Below, piece after piece: positions 25,444 to 32,726 of a stretch of 55,371 bases of DNA. Source of the stretch: an uncultured Eubacteriales bacterium (GTDB lineage: Bacteria > Bacillota > Clostridia > Christensenellales > Borkfalkiaceae); the NCBI GenBank assembly GCA_900542935.1, contig UQPN01000016.1, positions 1 to 55,371 of the forward strand, given 5' to 3'. The translations under genes and the position numbers were made by a program. The stretch's first letter is position 1; each line of letters opens with the position of its first letter. The notes beneath the pieces were generated by a model that searched no databases, was not told the DNA's origin, and saw only the letters and a list, made by a program, of their open reading frames with translations.

Positions 25444-26895
25444 ATGCCGGAAAAGAGAAGGGCGGGAACGCCGCGAAACCCTAAGAAGGGCAAGGAAAAA
25501 AGAAGTATTTATTTCGTGCTGTGGGCGGTGTTCACGGCTTTTTCCTTATTGATCGTTTTGCTTTTCGGCGTATCGCAGAGCGTGGCGCTGAAACAATCGT
25601 ACGAAAACGCGGCGATGAAAGAAACGTTTACGACGGGCAGCGCGGTGAAGGCGGAGTACGAGCGACTGGCGGACGGGTTCGGCGCGACGAGCGACCACGA
25701 CGATTTTTTCCGCGCCGTTTCTTCGGAACGCAACGTTTGCGCGGCGCTGCTTGACGAGAACGGGGAGGTGATTTATCCCGTTTCCGGCGGCGACGTTATC
25801 AGCGACGGGGCGAAAGTCGCGGCGAAAGATCTGATACAGAAACTGAAAAACGGCGGGGCGCAGGGAGGAAACGTTTTCGAACTGGGCAAGACGGACGCGG
25901 AAGGCGTATACGTGGGCGTAACGAACGACGGGTATCTGCTGGTGTGCCGCAGGCTGGATATCAACAGCGCGATGATGCGGCAGCTGAACGGCAGAACGGT
26001 GTTGATTGCGGTGTTTGTGCTGGTGCTTTCGTTTGTGATTTCGGCGACGGTTTCGGGTTTCCTCGTGCGGCCTCTGGCGGAGATGACGGAAAAGGCGAAG
26101 CGGCTGGCGGCGGGAGATTTTTCGGTGGATTTCCGCGGACAATCTTCGTACGGAGCGGAAACGGACGCGCTGGCGGAAACGCTGAACTTCGCGCGCGACG
26201 AAATTTCCAAAGCCGATTCGATGCAGAAAGAACTGATTGCCAACGTTTCGCACGATTTCAAAACGCCTCTGACGATGATTAAGGCGTACGCTTCGATGAT
26301 ACAGGAAATTTCGGGCGGCGACCCCGTGAAGCGCGAAAAGCACGCGCAGGTGATTATCGACGAAGCCGACCGGCTGACGGAACTGGTAACGGACGTTCTG
26401 GACCTTTCGAAAATTTCTTCGGGCGTGAACGAAATTAAAAGAGAGACGTTCGATTTATCGGCGTTTACGGCGCATGTGCTGGAAAAATTCGGGTATCTTG
26501 CGGAAACGCAGGGGTATGTGTTCGAAACGCATATCGAACGCGGACTTTACACCGATGCGGACCGCGTGAAAATAGGACAGGTGATTTATAACCTTGTGGG
26601 CAACGCCGTGAATTATACGGGCGCGGACAAGCGGGTAATCGTGGCGTTGCGGCGGGAAGAAAACGAGATTCTGTTTTCGGTGAAAGATACGGGCGCGGGC
26701 GTGAAAAAAGAAGAACTGCGCGATATCTGGAACAGGTATTACCGTTCGAAAGAGGCGCATAAACGCCCCGTGAAAGGTTCCGGGTTGGGGCTTTCGATTG
26801 TGCAGACGGTGCTGGAAAAGCACGGGTTCCGTTACGGAGTAAATTCGGAAGAGGGAAAAGGCTGCGAATTTTACGTGCTGTTTCCGCTGCTGTGA
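25444..26895 (+). CDS. Sensor histidine kinase
   Basis: A 483-residue membrane kinase. A basic N-terminus, a first membrane helix (about 22-45), an extracytoplasmic sensor of about 130 residues, a second helix (about 184-205), a HAMP domain (RPLAEMTEKAKRLAAGDF), then HisKA with His270 in NVSHDFKTPL and a HATPase domain with NAVNYT (N box), DTGAGVKKEEL and GSGLGLSI (G boxes). The extracytoplasmic part matches no sensor I know. It is the partner of the response regulator 60 bases upstream. Confidence 0.93.
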   Translation: MPEKRRAGTPRNPKKGKEKRSIYFVLWAVFTAFSLLIVLLFGVSQSVALKQSYENAAMKETFTTGSAVKAEYERLADGFGATSDHDDFFRAVSSERNVCAALLDENGEVIYPVSGGDVISDGAKVAAKDLIQKLKNGGAQGGNVFELGKTDAEGVYVGVTNDGYLLVCRRLDINSAMMRQLNGRTVLIAVFVLVLSFVISATVSGFLVRPLAEMTEKAKRLAAGDFSVDFRGQSSYGAETDALAETLNFARDEISKADSMQKELIANVSHDFKTPLTMIKAYASMIQEISGGDPVKREKHAQVIIDEADRLTELVTDVLDLSKISSGVNEIKRETFDLSAFTAHVLEKFGYLAETQGYVFETHIERGLYTDADRVKIGQVIYNLVGNAVNYTGADKRVIVALRREENEILFSVKDTGAGVKKEELRDIWNRYYRSKEAHKRPVKGSGLGLSIVQTVLEKHGFRYGVNSEEGKGCEFYVLFPLL

Positions 26896-27023
26896 TAAAG
26901 AAGTTTCCGGCTGTCGGAACGGCGGGCGGAAGAAACTTTGTAACCGTGTTTTTTTGCCGCCGCGGAATATTACCGTCGGTGCGGACAGACGAATTTAAGA
27001 GACTCCGGGAAAATCCGTTACGA

Positions 27024-27050
27024 AACGGGTGAAACCCGTTGATTTTTTTT
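27024..27050 (+). terminator. Terminator after the histidine kinase gene
   Basis: AACGGG (27024-27029) and CCCGTT (27035-27040) with a 5-base loop are followed by GATTTTTTTT. The stem overlaps the -35 box of the obgE promoter. Confidence 0.75.
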
Positions 27051-27067
27051 ACGTTTTTTGTTATACT
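27039..27067 (+). promoter_or_regulatory. Promoter of obgE
   Basis: TTGATT (27039-27044), 17-base spacer, TATACT (27062-27067), 33 bases before the ATG. Confidence 0.7.
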
Positions 27068-27099
27068 GATTGCACAGCGTTATTTATGCGGAGAAATTT

Positions 27100-28380
27100 A
27101 TGGCGACAGGTATGTTCACCGATAAGGTGAAAATCACAATCAAAGCGGGCGACGGCGGCGACGGAATGAATTCGTTCAAAGCTTTTAAAGGCAAGCCCGC
27201 GTGCGGGCCCGACGGCGGCGACGGCGGCAAGGGCGGCGATATCTATTTTGTGGGCGACAAGGACATGACCGACCTTTTTCCGTTCCGTTTCAAATCGAAA
27301 TTCGAGGCGGGCAACGGCGAACGCGGCGGCACGAACCGTTGCAGCGGCAAGGGCGGCGCGGACGTGGAAATCGCGGTGCCGCTCGGCACGCTGGTGAAGG
27401 ACGGAGAGACGGGTAAAATCGTTTGCGACGTGTTTTCGGACGGCGAAAAAATTCTTGTGGCGCGCGGCGGCAACGGCGGCAAAGGCAACGTACGCTTTAC
27501 CACGGCGCGGCGGCATGCGCCCAATTTCGCGCAGAAAGGCGAGCGCGCTTTTCCGCATACCGTGATTCTGGAAATGAAAGTGATAGCGGACGTGGGGCTT
27601 GTGGGCTTCCCGAACGTGGGAAAGAGCACGCTGCTTTCGAAGATTTCGGCGGCGAAACCGAAGATTGCCAACTATCATTTCACCACGCTTTCCCCCAACC
27701 TCGGCGTGGTGCGTTATTACGACGATACGTTTGTGGCGGCGGATATTCCGGGGCTTATCGAGGGCGCCGCGAAGGGCGCGGGGCTGGGACACGACTTTTT
27801 AAAGCACATCGAACGCACGCGTATGCTGTGCCACGTGGTGGATATTTCCGGCTGCGAGGGGCGCGACCCGATAGAAGATTTCAGGCAGATTAACGCGGAA
27901 CTGAAAGAATACAGCGAGAAGCTTGCGGGGCTTACGCAGGTGGTGGCGTGCAACAAGTGCGACGTGCCGGGCGCGAAAGAAAACCTTGCGGCGTTTAAGA
28001 AAAAATTCGGCAGAAAGTATAAAATTTTTCCGATTACGGCGGTATCGGGCGAGGGAACGGAAGCTTTGATTTCGGGGATTTTCGAAATTTTGAAAACGCT
28101 GCCGCCCGTGCAGCCCGTGCCGGTGGAAGAAGAGTTCGAATACGCTTCCGGCGGCGAGCTGACCTACGAAATCGTACGCGACGAGAACGGCGCGTTTGTG
28201 GTGATCGGCGGGCTGATCGATATGCTTTGCCGCAACGTGGTGCTGAACAATCCCGATTCCATGCAGTATTTTCAGAAAGTGCTTCGGCTTCGCGGCGTGA
28301 TTTCCGCTTTGAAAGAGGCGGGCTGCAAAGAGGGAGATACCGTGTCGATCGGGGACGTGGAATTTGACTTTGTGGAATAA
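27100..28380 (+). CDS. obgE: Ribosome-associated GTPase ObgE
   Basis: A 426-residue Obg GTPase with the full three-domain layout. The glycine-rich Obg fold occupies residues 1-158 (GDGGDGMNSFKAFKG, GPDGGDGGKGGD). The G domain has GFPNVGKS at 169-176, the DIPGLIEGA switch and NKCD. The OCT/Obg_C domain closes the protein (VIGGLIDMLCRNVVLNN to GDTVSIGDVEFDF). It acts in late 50S assembly and stress control. I chose ATG 27100 after GCGGAG; a TTG at 27070 would lie next to the -10 box. Confidence 0.95.
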   Translation: MATGMFTDKVKITIKAGDGGDGMNSFKAFKGKPACGPDGGDGGKGGDIYFVGDKDMTDLFPFRFKSKFEAGNGERGGTNRCSGKGGADVEIAVPLGTLVKDGETGKIVCDVFSDGEKILVARGGNGGKGNVRFTTARRHAPNFAQKGERAFPHTVILEMKVIADVGLVGFPNVGKSTLLSKISAAKPKIANYHFTTLSPNLGVVRYYDDTFVAADIPGLIEGAAKGAGLGHDFLKHIERTRMLCHVVDISGCEGRDPIEDFRQINAELKEYSEKLAGLTQVVACNKCDVPGAKENLAAFKKKFGRKYKIFPITAVSGEGTEALISGIFEILKTLPPVQPVPVEEEFEYASGGELTYEIVRDENGAFVVIGGLIDMLCRNVVLNNPDSMQYFQKVLRLRGVISALKEAGCKEGDTVSIGDVEFDFVE

Positions 28381-28650
28381 ATACGCATTCGTTTGCGCGC
28401 ATTATAAGCGGCGCAATACTGCGTCGCGTTTGCTCATTTACGATTTGTAAAATCGCGGCGGTCGTACTCGATAAATCTCGCAATCTGCACCATTCTCCGA
28501 ATGCTTGGCGCACGTGGTTGCGCCCGTACTCGCGCTTCTTGTCTTGCTTGCTTCTGATGTGCGCTGTAACTGGGGCGTTTAAAATAAGGCAATAAATCAG
28601 CCCCCCTTTTTCATTTTTTCTCTTGGGGGGAGAAAAACACGAAAATTTTG
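28381..28650. other. Gene-free region with probable intergenic repeat
   Basis: The gap 28381-28795 contains no supported gene. It holds a T/C-rich stretch with several short words repeated (CGCGTTTGC, GCTTGCTTCTG), then CCCCCC (28601-28606) facing GGGGGG (28625-28630). A long reverse-strand open frame crosses it and the 3' end of obgE but has no ribosome site or recognisable protein. It looks like dispersed repeat sequence. Confidence 0.45.
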
Positions 28651-28716
28651 TCAGCCTCGGCTCAAGGATTCCCCTTGGGGGGGGGAAAGCTGTCAACGAA
28701 GTTGACTGATGAGGAG
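28651..28716 (+). repeat. Palindromic intergenic repeat, copy B
   Basis: Hairpins AGCC/GGCT (28653-28662), CCCCTTGGGGG (28671-28685) and GTCAAC/GTTGAC (28692-28706) followed by TGATGAGG. It is the second copy of the element at 4478-4578; stem bases differ while pairing is kept. Confidence 0.7.
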
Positions 28717-28795
28717 CAGTTTCAAATTCGATATAGTTTTTTACGGCAGAAAACAAAAAGCAACTTTTTTCAACAAACAAAGGAAAAACAACAAT

Positions 28796-29104
28796 ATGAT
28801 TACAAGAGAAACGATTACAAGTAAACAAAGAAGCAAAATGAAGGCGATGGCGTCCACCGTTTCGCCGATTGCGCAGATAGGCAAGGGCGGAATTACCGAC
28901 AATCTTTTAAAAACGCTTTCCGACGCGCTGGAAGCGCGCGAGCTGATTAAGGTGAACGTGCTGGAAACGGCGGACGACGACGCGGTGAATCTTGCCGAAA
29001 ACGTAGCCGACCTTCTGGGGGCGATTCCCGTGGCGGTGATCGGCAGAAAAGCGATTTTCTATCGGCGTTCTTCGCGCGACGGGTTTGTTCATCTTGAATT
29101 TTAA
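28796..29104 (+). CDS. yhbY: YhbY family RNA-binding (CRM domain) protein
   Basis: A 102-residue CRM-domain protein that binds pre-50S ribosomal particles. TSKQRSKMKAMASTVSPI, QIGKGGITDNLL and ELIKVNVLETADDD match the family core, and VAVIGRKAIFYRRS forms the final strand with the conserved GRK. AAGGA precedes ATG 28796; an upstream in-frame extension lies in repeat sequence and is not used. Placement right after obgE fits a shared role in 50S assembly. Confidence 0.9.
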   Translation: MITRETITSKQRSKMKAMASTVSPIAQIGKGGITDNLLKTLSDALEARELIKVNVLETADDDAVNLAENVADLLGAIPVAVIGRKAIFYRRSSRDGFVHLEF

Positions 29105-29199
29105 ACGGCGTTTTGCGTTTAAGTTTTCGGAAATCGCATTATAAATATAGTGAAATTTTTATGCGTTGCCGAAAAGTGCGGCAAAAAGGCGGAGATGAA

Positions 29200-29883
29200 A
29201 TGTCGGAAGAAATGAAAAAAGAAGAAAATAAATCGTGCGGCGGCTGCGAAAAACAATGCGGCGGTGCGGGTAAGGAAGAAGTCGTTTGCGAAAGCACGCA
29301 GAATACGGAAACGGCGGGAAACGAAAAGAATTCGTGCTGCGGCAAAAAGCAGGCGGACGGAACATGCGAAAAACACGAGGAGTGCGCTGACGCGGAGATG
29401 AAAAACGAAAAAGGCGAGAAATGCGAAAAGAAGAAGAAACTTTTCGCCGAAATCGACGAGCTGAAAAAAGAGGCGGAAGAAAACAAGCGTAAATGGTACG
29501 CCGTTACCGCCGAATACGAAAATTATCGCAGACGTACGGAAAAACAGTCGGCTACGCGCTATGCGGAGGGCAGAAACGACGTGGTGGCTGCGCTGTTCCC
29601 CGTGGGGGATAATCTGGAACGCGCCCTGTCTTCGTGCAAGGACGAGCAGACGAAAAAAGGCTTGGAAATGGTGCTGAAAAGCTTTGAAAAAGTGCTGGCG
29701 GACGAGGGCATAGAAGCGATAGATCCGACGGGAAAAGCGTTTTCCGCCGACGAAGCGGAGGCGATTATGGCTGTGCCCGCCGAGAACGGCGAAGAGAGCG
29801 GCACCGTGAAGCAGGTATATTTGAAAGGGTATAAAAAAGGCGATAAAGTGCTTCGTTACGCGCAGGTGATCGTGGTTTCCTGA
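29200..29883 (+). CDS. grpE: GrpE nucleotide exchange factor with cysteine-rich N-terminus
   Basis: A 227-residue GrpE. Residues about 80-227 are the normal protein: the long helix (KKEAEENKRKWYAVTAEYENYRRRTEK), NDVVAALFPVGDNLERAL, and the beta domain ending VKQVYLKGYKKGDKVLRYAQVIV. It releases ADP from DnaK. The N-terminal 75 residues are unusual: nine cysteines in CGGC, CCGK, TCEKHEEC and similar pairs, followed by a lysine/glutamate stretch. That looks like a metal-binding or redox-sensitive arm. I chose ATG 29200 after AGGCGGAG. No hrcA, dnaK or dnaJ is nearby and no CIRCE operator was seen. Confidence 0.9.
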   Translation: MSEEMKKEENKSCGGCEKQCGGAGKEEVVCESTQNTETAGNEKNSCCGKKQADGTCEKHEECADAEMKNEKGEKCEKKKKLFAEIDELKKEAEENKRKWYAVTAEYENYRRRTEKQSATRYAEGRNDVVAALFPVGDNLERALSSCKDEQTKKGLEMVLKSFEKVLADEGIEAIDPTGKAFSADEAEAIMAVPAENGEESGTVKQVYLKGYKKGDKVLRYAQVIVVS

Positions 29884-29950
29884 TTGCGTTTGTATTGCAG
29901 CGCGGCTTGCGTAAAGATTTAAAAAGGCTGTAAAAATCAACAAAAAAGTT

Positions 29951-29994
29951 AGACTGTAAATCTATCCGTAAAAGATAGATTTACAGTCTTTTTC
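29951..29994 (+). terminator. Strong terminator after grpE
   Basis: A perfect 16-bp stem (AGACTGTAAATCTATC with its complement at 29974-29989), 7-base loop and TTTTT, preceded by an A-run, so it may work in both directions. Confidence 0.88.
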
Positions 29995-30099
29995 AATTTT
30001 TGACGCCGAATGACCTATATCGTCATGACCTCTGTCGTCTGTTGCGCCGACGCTTTTTCCGTCGGGAAAAGTAGGAAAAACAGAGAAAAAACCGCTCCG

Positions 30100-30253
30100 A
30101 ACAGTCCGCCGCAAAGCAGATTATGTAGCCAAGGCAGGTTAGTCAAATTTCAAACGCCAAGGCAACAGTCCGTTGCAAGGCGGGCGATGTTTCCAAGGCA
30201 GGTTAGTCGAATTTTAAACGTCAAGGCAACAGTCCGTTACGAAACACGCTGTG
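30100..30253. repeat. 64-bp tandem repeat, about 2.4 copies
   Basis: Units begin with AACAGTCCG at 30100, 30164 and 30228, exactly 64 bases apart; the third is partial. The best-kept part is CCAAGGCAGGTTAGTC, then AATTT, AAACG and CAAGGC. A period of 64 is not a multiple of three, so the repeat is not protein-coding as a unit. The gap 29884-30463 otherwise contains a reverse-strand frame ending at 30016 (FGAVFSLFFLLFPTEK then a short tail) that may be the C-terminal stump of a membrane protein. Confidence 0.75.
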
Positions 30254-30383
30254 CGTGTGCCCGGAAACGCATACGACGTTTTTCGCAAGTCGATTTTTCC
30301 CGTTTGCCGTCGGATTTTCATATATGCGGGCAGGGGCACTTGCGCCAAGCCGCATAAAAGCCGGAAATAGCCGCGTGCGCCGT

Positions 30384-30426
30384 AAAATAAAAACCCCGCG
30401 GCGATTTCCGAAAAAACGCAACGGGG
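30384..30426 (-). terminator. Terminator of the YfcE-like gene
   Basis: Read on the minus strand: CCCCGTTGCG and CGCCGCGGGG form a nearly perfect 10-bp stem with a 13-base loop, followed by TTTTTATTTT. Confidence 0.75.
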
Positions 30427-30463
30427 GAATTTTTAAAAACGATAGGGGAGTAGTGCAAGCGAT

Positions 30464-31045
30464 TTACAGCGAAAATTCGTCGAACGGTTTGCCCGTAGCC
30501 AGATCTATCCAGACGAAGCGCCCGCCTTGCAGCAGAACGAACGAATGCGGCGAATTTTCTTTGGGCAGCGATACCGATCCGCAATTTAAATAATACGCGC
30601 CGTTTTCAAGCTTTTTATGGCACGGCACGTGAAAATGCCCGTTCAAAAGCACGTCGCCGGCGTTTAAAAGCGGCGGATTTTCCGCCGAATACAAATGTCC
30701 GTGCGTTAAAAACAAATCCGAAAACTTTTCGCCGTTTTCATCGCCGTAGACATAAGGAAACAGCGCGTAATCGGCAAGACAGGGGAAGGGCAGCACCATC
30801 TGATCCACTTCCGCTTCGCAATTGCCGCGTACGCAGACGATTTTGTCTTTCACGGCGGAAAGCAGTTTTACCACCTTTTTCGTATCGTATTCTTCGGGCA
30901 GATCGTTGCGCGGACCGTGATAGAGCAAATCGCCCAGAAGAAGCAGCTTGTCCGCCCCCGCTTTTTCGGCTGCGGCAAGGAATTTTTCGCACCATTTCGC
31001 CGAACCGTGAATATCGGATGCAATCGCATAAATTTTATCAGCCAT
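30464..31045 (-). CDS. YfcE-type metallophosphoesterase
   Basis: A 193-residue phosphodiesterase of the YfcE/MJ0936 family. The metal-site motifs appear in order: SDIHG, GDLLYHG, GNCE (family usually GNCD or GNHD), THGHLY and NGHFHVP. Such enzymes hydrolyse small phosphodiesters with manganese; the natural substrate is uncertain. I chose the ATG at 31045 after AAGGAA because MADKIYAIASDIHG is the normal N-terminus; the open frame continues 49 codons upstream without support. It lies 151 bases downstream of another reverse-strand gene. Confidence 0.88.
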   Translation of the reverse strand: MADKIYAIASDIHGSAKWCEKFLAAAEKAGADKLLLLGDLLYHGPRNDLPEEYDTKKVVKLLSAVKDKIVCVRGNCEAEVDQMVLPFPCLADYALFPYVYGDENGEKFSDLFLTHGHLYSAENPPLLNAGDVLLNGHFHVPCHKKLENGAYYLNCGSVSLPKENSPHSFVLLQGGRFVWIDLATGKPFDEFSL

Positions 31046-31196
31046 AATCTTATTCCTTATTGCAGTATAATGTTTTTGCAGAGATTTTTGCGCGAGGCGA
31101 GAAATACGCGGCTTTTGCGCAGGGAATTTACAAATCGTAAATGACCAAGCAAAAACGTAAGTATGACAAAGCATCGCACAAAAAGAATGCAAAATA

Positions 31197-32189
31197 TTAA
31201 AAAATGAATTTGAAAATGTTAAATTCCTCGTTAAGAACCGACGCGTCGCCTGCGGAAAAGCGTTCGAGCGCGGCGGGGAGCGCCTCTTCGGAGGACTGAT
31301 TAAACGTAAATTCGGAATAATTCACCGCTTTGTTCAAAAGCACGTTGATGGCGCCCGAAACGTAATCGCGGTTATCGGAAACGCATTTTACGGACACGTC
31401 GTTTTTCATGGCGTTTTCGAGATTTACGGCAAGGCTTTTTTCCGTTCGGGAGCAAAATACCGCCGTGGCGCCGCGGCGCGTGAGCGAAAACACGCGCGAA
31501 GGTTCGCTTTTGTTGGAAAACGCGAAGTATACCGCCGCGTCCGCCAGCATGCCGCCCGTGATGCGGAGAAGATTTTCCTTCAGCGTATCGTCGTACGGGA
31601 ACGTGTAGTAGATGCCGCATTTTTTGGCGAGCGCAAGCCGTTCGGGGTTGTTATCCGCAAGAACGGGCACAACTCTGTGCCAGATTAAAATCTGACACAA
31701 TACGTTGGCGTACAATCCGCCGCCGACGACGAGTACATGCCGCCCGACGTCCGCGCCCGTTTCGTCCGCGATTTTTTCCGCGGTTGCCACGGCGTCGATT
31801 AAAAACGCCGCGTCGTCGGAAACGGAAGGGGGCAGAACGTAAGCTTCCTGCGCGGAAACATAGGCGAAATCGCGGTAGTAGCCGTCGCGGGTTTCGCCCG
31901 CGATATCGATTCCGCTTTCCGTTTCGTCGTTATCCACGCAGTCGGCAAGATAAACGCGGTCGCCCTTATTGAAATAGGCGTCGGCGCCCGTTTCCACCAC
32001 CTGCCCCACGGCGTATCTGCCGGGAACGACGGGGTATTTTACTTTTTGCGCGCCCGAATATACAGCCGCGTCGGCTTCGGATAAAAGCGCGCGGGTGATT
32101 TTCACTTTGGCGTAGCCTTCGGCGGGGGGAGGAGTTTCCCTATCCGCGCGGGTTAAGTTTTTAGGGGAAAGTAATTGCCAGATTTTCAT
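31197..32189 (-). CDS. Medium-chain dehydrogenase-like protein lacking zinc ligands
   Basis: A 330-residue protein with the two-domain plan of zinc-type alcohol dehydrogenases. The GroES-like part has SEADAAVYSG where the family has CGSD, and PGRYAVGQVVETG where it has GHE, so the catalytic zinc Cys and His are replaced by Ser and Arg. The Rossmann part keeps VLVVGGGLYANVLCQIL and a strand-turn ending DNN for the cofactor. It probably binds NAD(P) but may not be a zinc dehydrogenase. The start ATG 32189 (MKIWQLL) follows AAGGT and has its own promoter; the frame otherwise runs through rpmE. Confidence 0.78.
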   Translation of the reverse strand: MKIWQLLSPKNLTRADRETPPPAEGYAKVKITRALLSEADAAVYSGAQKVKYPVVPGRYAVGQVVETGADAYFNKGDRVYLADCVDNDETESGIDIAGETRDGYYRDFAYVSAQEAYVLPPSVSDDAAFLIDAVATAEKIADETGADVGRHVLVVGGGLYANVLCQILIWHRVVPVLADNNPERLALAKKCGIYYTFPYDDTLKENLLRITGGMLADAAVYFAFSNKSEPSRVFSLTRRGATAVFCSRTEKSLAVNLENAMKNDVSVKCVSDNRDYVSGAINVLLNKAVNYSEFTFNQSSEEALPAALERFSAGDASVLNEEFNIFKFIF

Positions 32190-32234
32190 AAGAATACCTT
32201 GATTTGCACGGCGTAAAAGCGCCTGCATATTGAT

Positions 32235-32263
32235 AGTATAGCTTATTCGGGCGAAATTTGCAA
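32235..32263 (-). promoter_or_regulatory. Promoter of the dehydrogenase-like gene
   Basis: On the minus strand: TTGCAA (32263-32258), 17-base spacer, TATACT (32240-32235). It is divergent from and 30 bases away from the rpmE promoter. Confidence 0.75.
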
Positions 32264-32292
32264 CTATTTTTCGTAAATTCGTGCAAAAACAG

Positions 32293-32321
32293 TTGACGAA
32301 GAGAAGAAAAAACGCTATAAT
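32293..32321 (+). promoter_or_regulatory. Promoter of rpmE
   Basis: TTGACG (32293-32298), 17-base spacer, TATAAT (32316-32321), 49 bases before the ATG. Confidence 0.85.
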
Positions 32322-32369
32322 TGAAAAGCATCTGATACAGGAAAGCACTTTTGAGCGAGGTGAGAGATT

Positions 32370-32573
32370 ATGAAATCCGATATTCATCCTAAATATCACG
32401 AAGTAACGGTTGTCTGCGCCTGCGGTGCCACATTCAAGACGGGAACCACGAAAGAGGGAGACGTTCTTAAAGTGGATATTTGCAGCAGTTGCCACCCCTT
32501 CTTTACGGGCAAGCAGAAACTGGTTGATACCGGCGGACGTATCGATAAATTCAAGAAAAGATACGGTATGTAA
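32370..32573 (+). CDS. rpmE: 50S ribosomal protein L31
   Basis: A 67-residue L31 of the zinc-binding (C+) type: CACG and CSSCHPF supply the metal-binding cysteines, and FTGKQKLVDTGGRIDKF is the conserved core. GAGGTGAG precedes ATG 32370. It has its own promoter and terminator and lies ahead of the DUF1385-prmC-prfA group, the standard Firmicutes order. Confidence 0.97.
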   Translation: MKSDIHPKYHEVTVVCACGATFKTGTTKEGDVLKVDICSSCHPFFTGKQKLVDTGGRIDKFKKRYGM

Positions 32574-32588
32574 GGAAAAAGAAGAAAC

Positions 32589-32625
32589 GGGCTTTAAGGT
32601 GCTACTCATCTTAAAGCCCTTTTTT
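32589..32625 (+). terminator. Terminator after rpmE
   Basis: A perfect 10-bp stem (GGGCTTTAAG with CTTAAAGCCC), 11-base loop, T-run at 32620-32625. Confidence 0.9.
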
Positions 32626-32726
32626 CCGTTGCTTTGTGTTCCGGAAAACGCGGCGCGTTTGTCAAGCGGCGCGGGCGGCGGCCGGAACAGGCGCTAATCG
32701 ATTAAAAATAAGGAAACTTTCGGACA

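Noticed and set aside
28034..28828. 264-codon reverse-strand open frame
   Set aside because: It overlaps the 3' end of obgE, crosses the palindromic repeat, has no ribosome site and no recognisable domain.
30100..30253. Possible CRISPR array
   Set aside because: The repeats are contiguous 64-base tandem units without spacers and with only about 2.4 copies; no cas gene is nearby.
30010..30357. 115-codon forward frame over the 64-bp repeat
   Set aside because: The repeat period is not a multiple of three, so repeated units are read in different frames; no domain or ribosome site.
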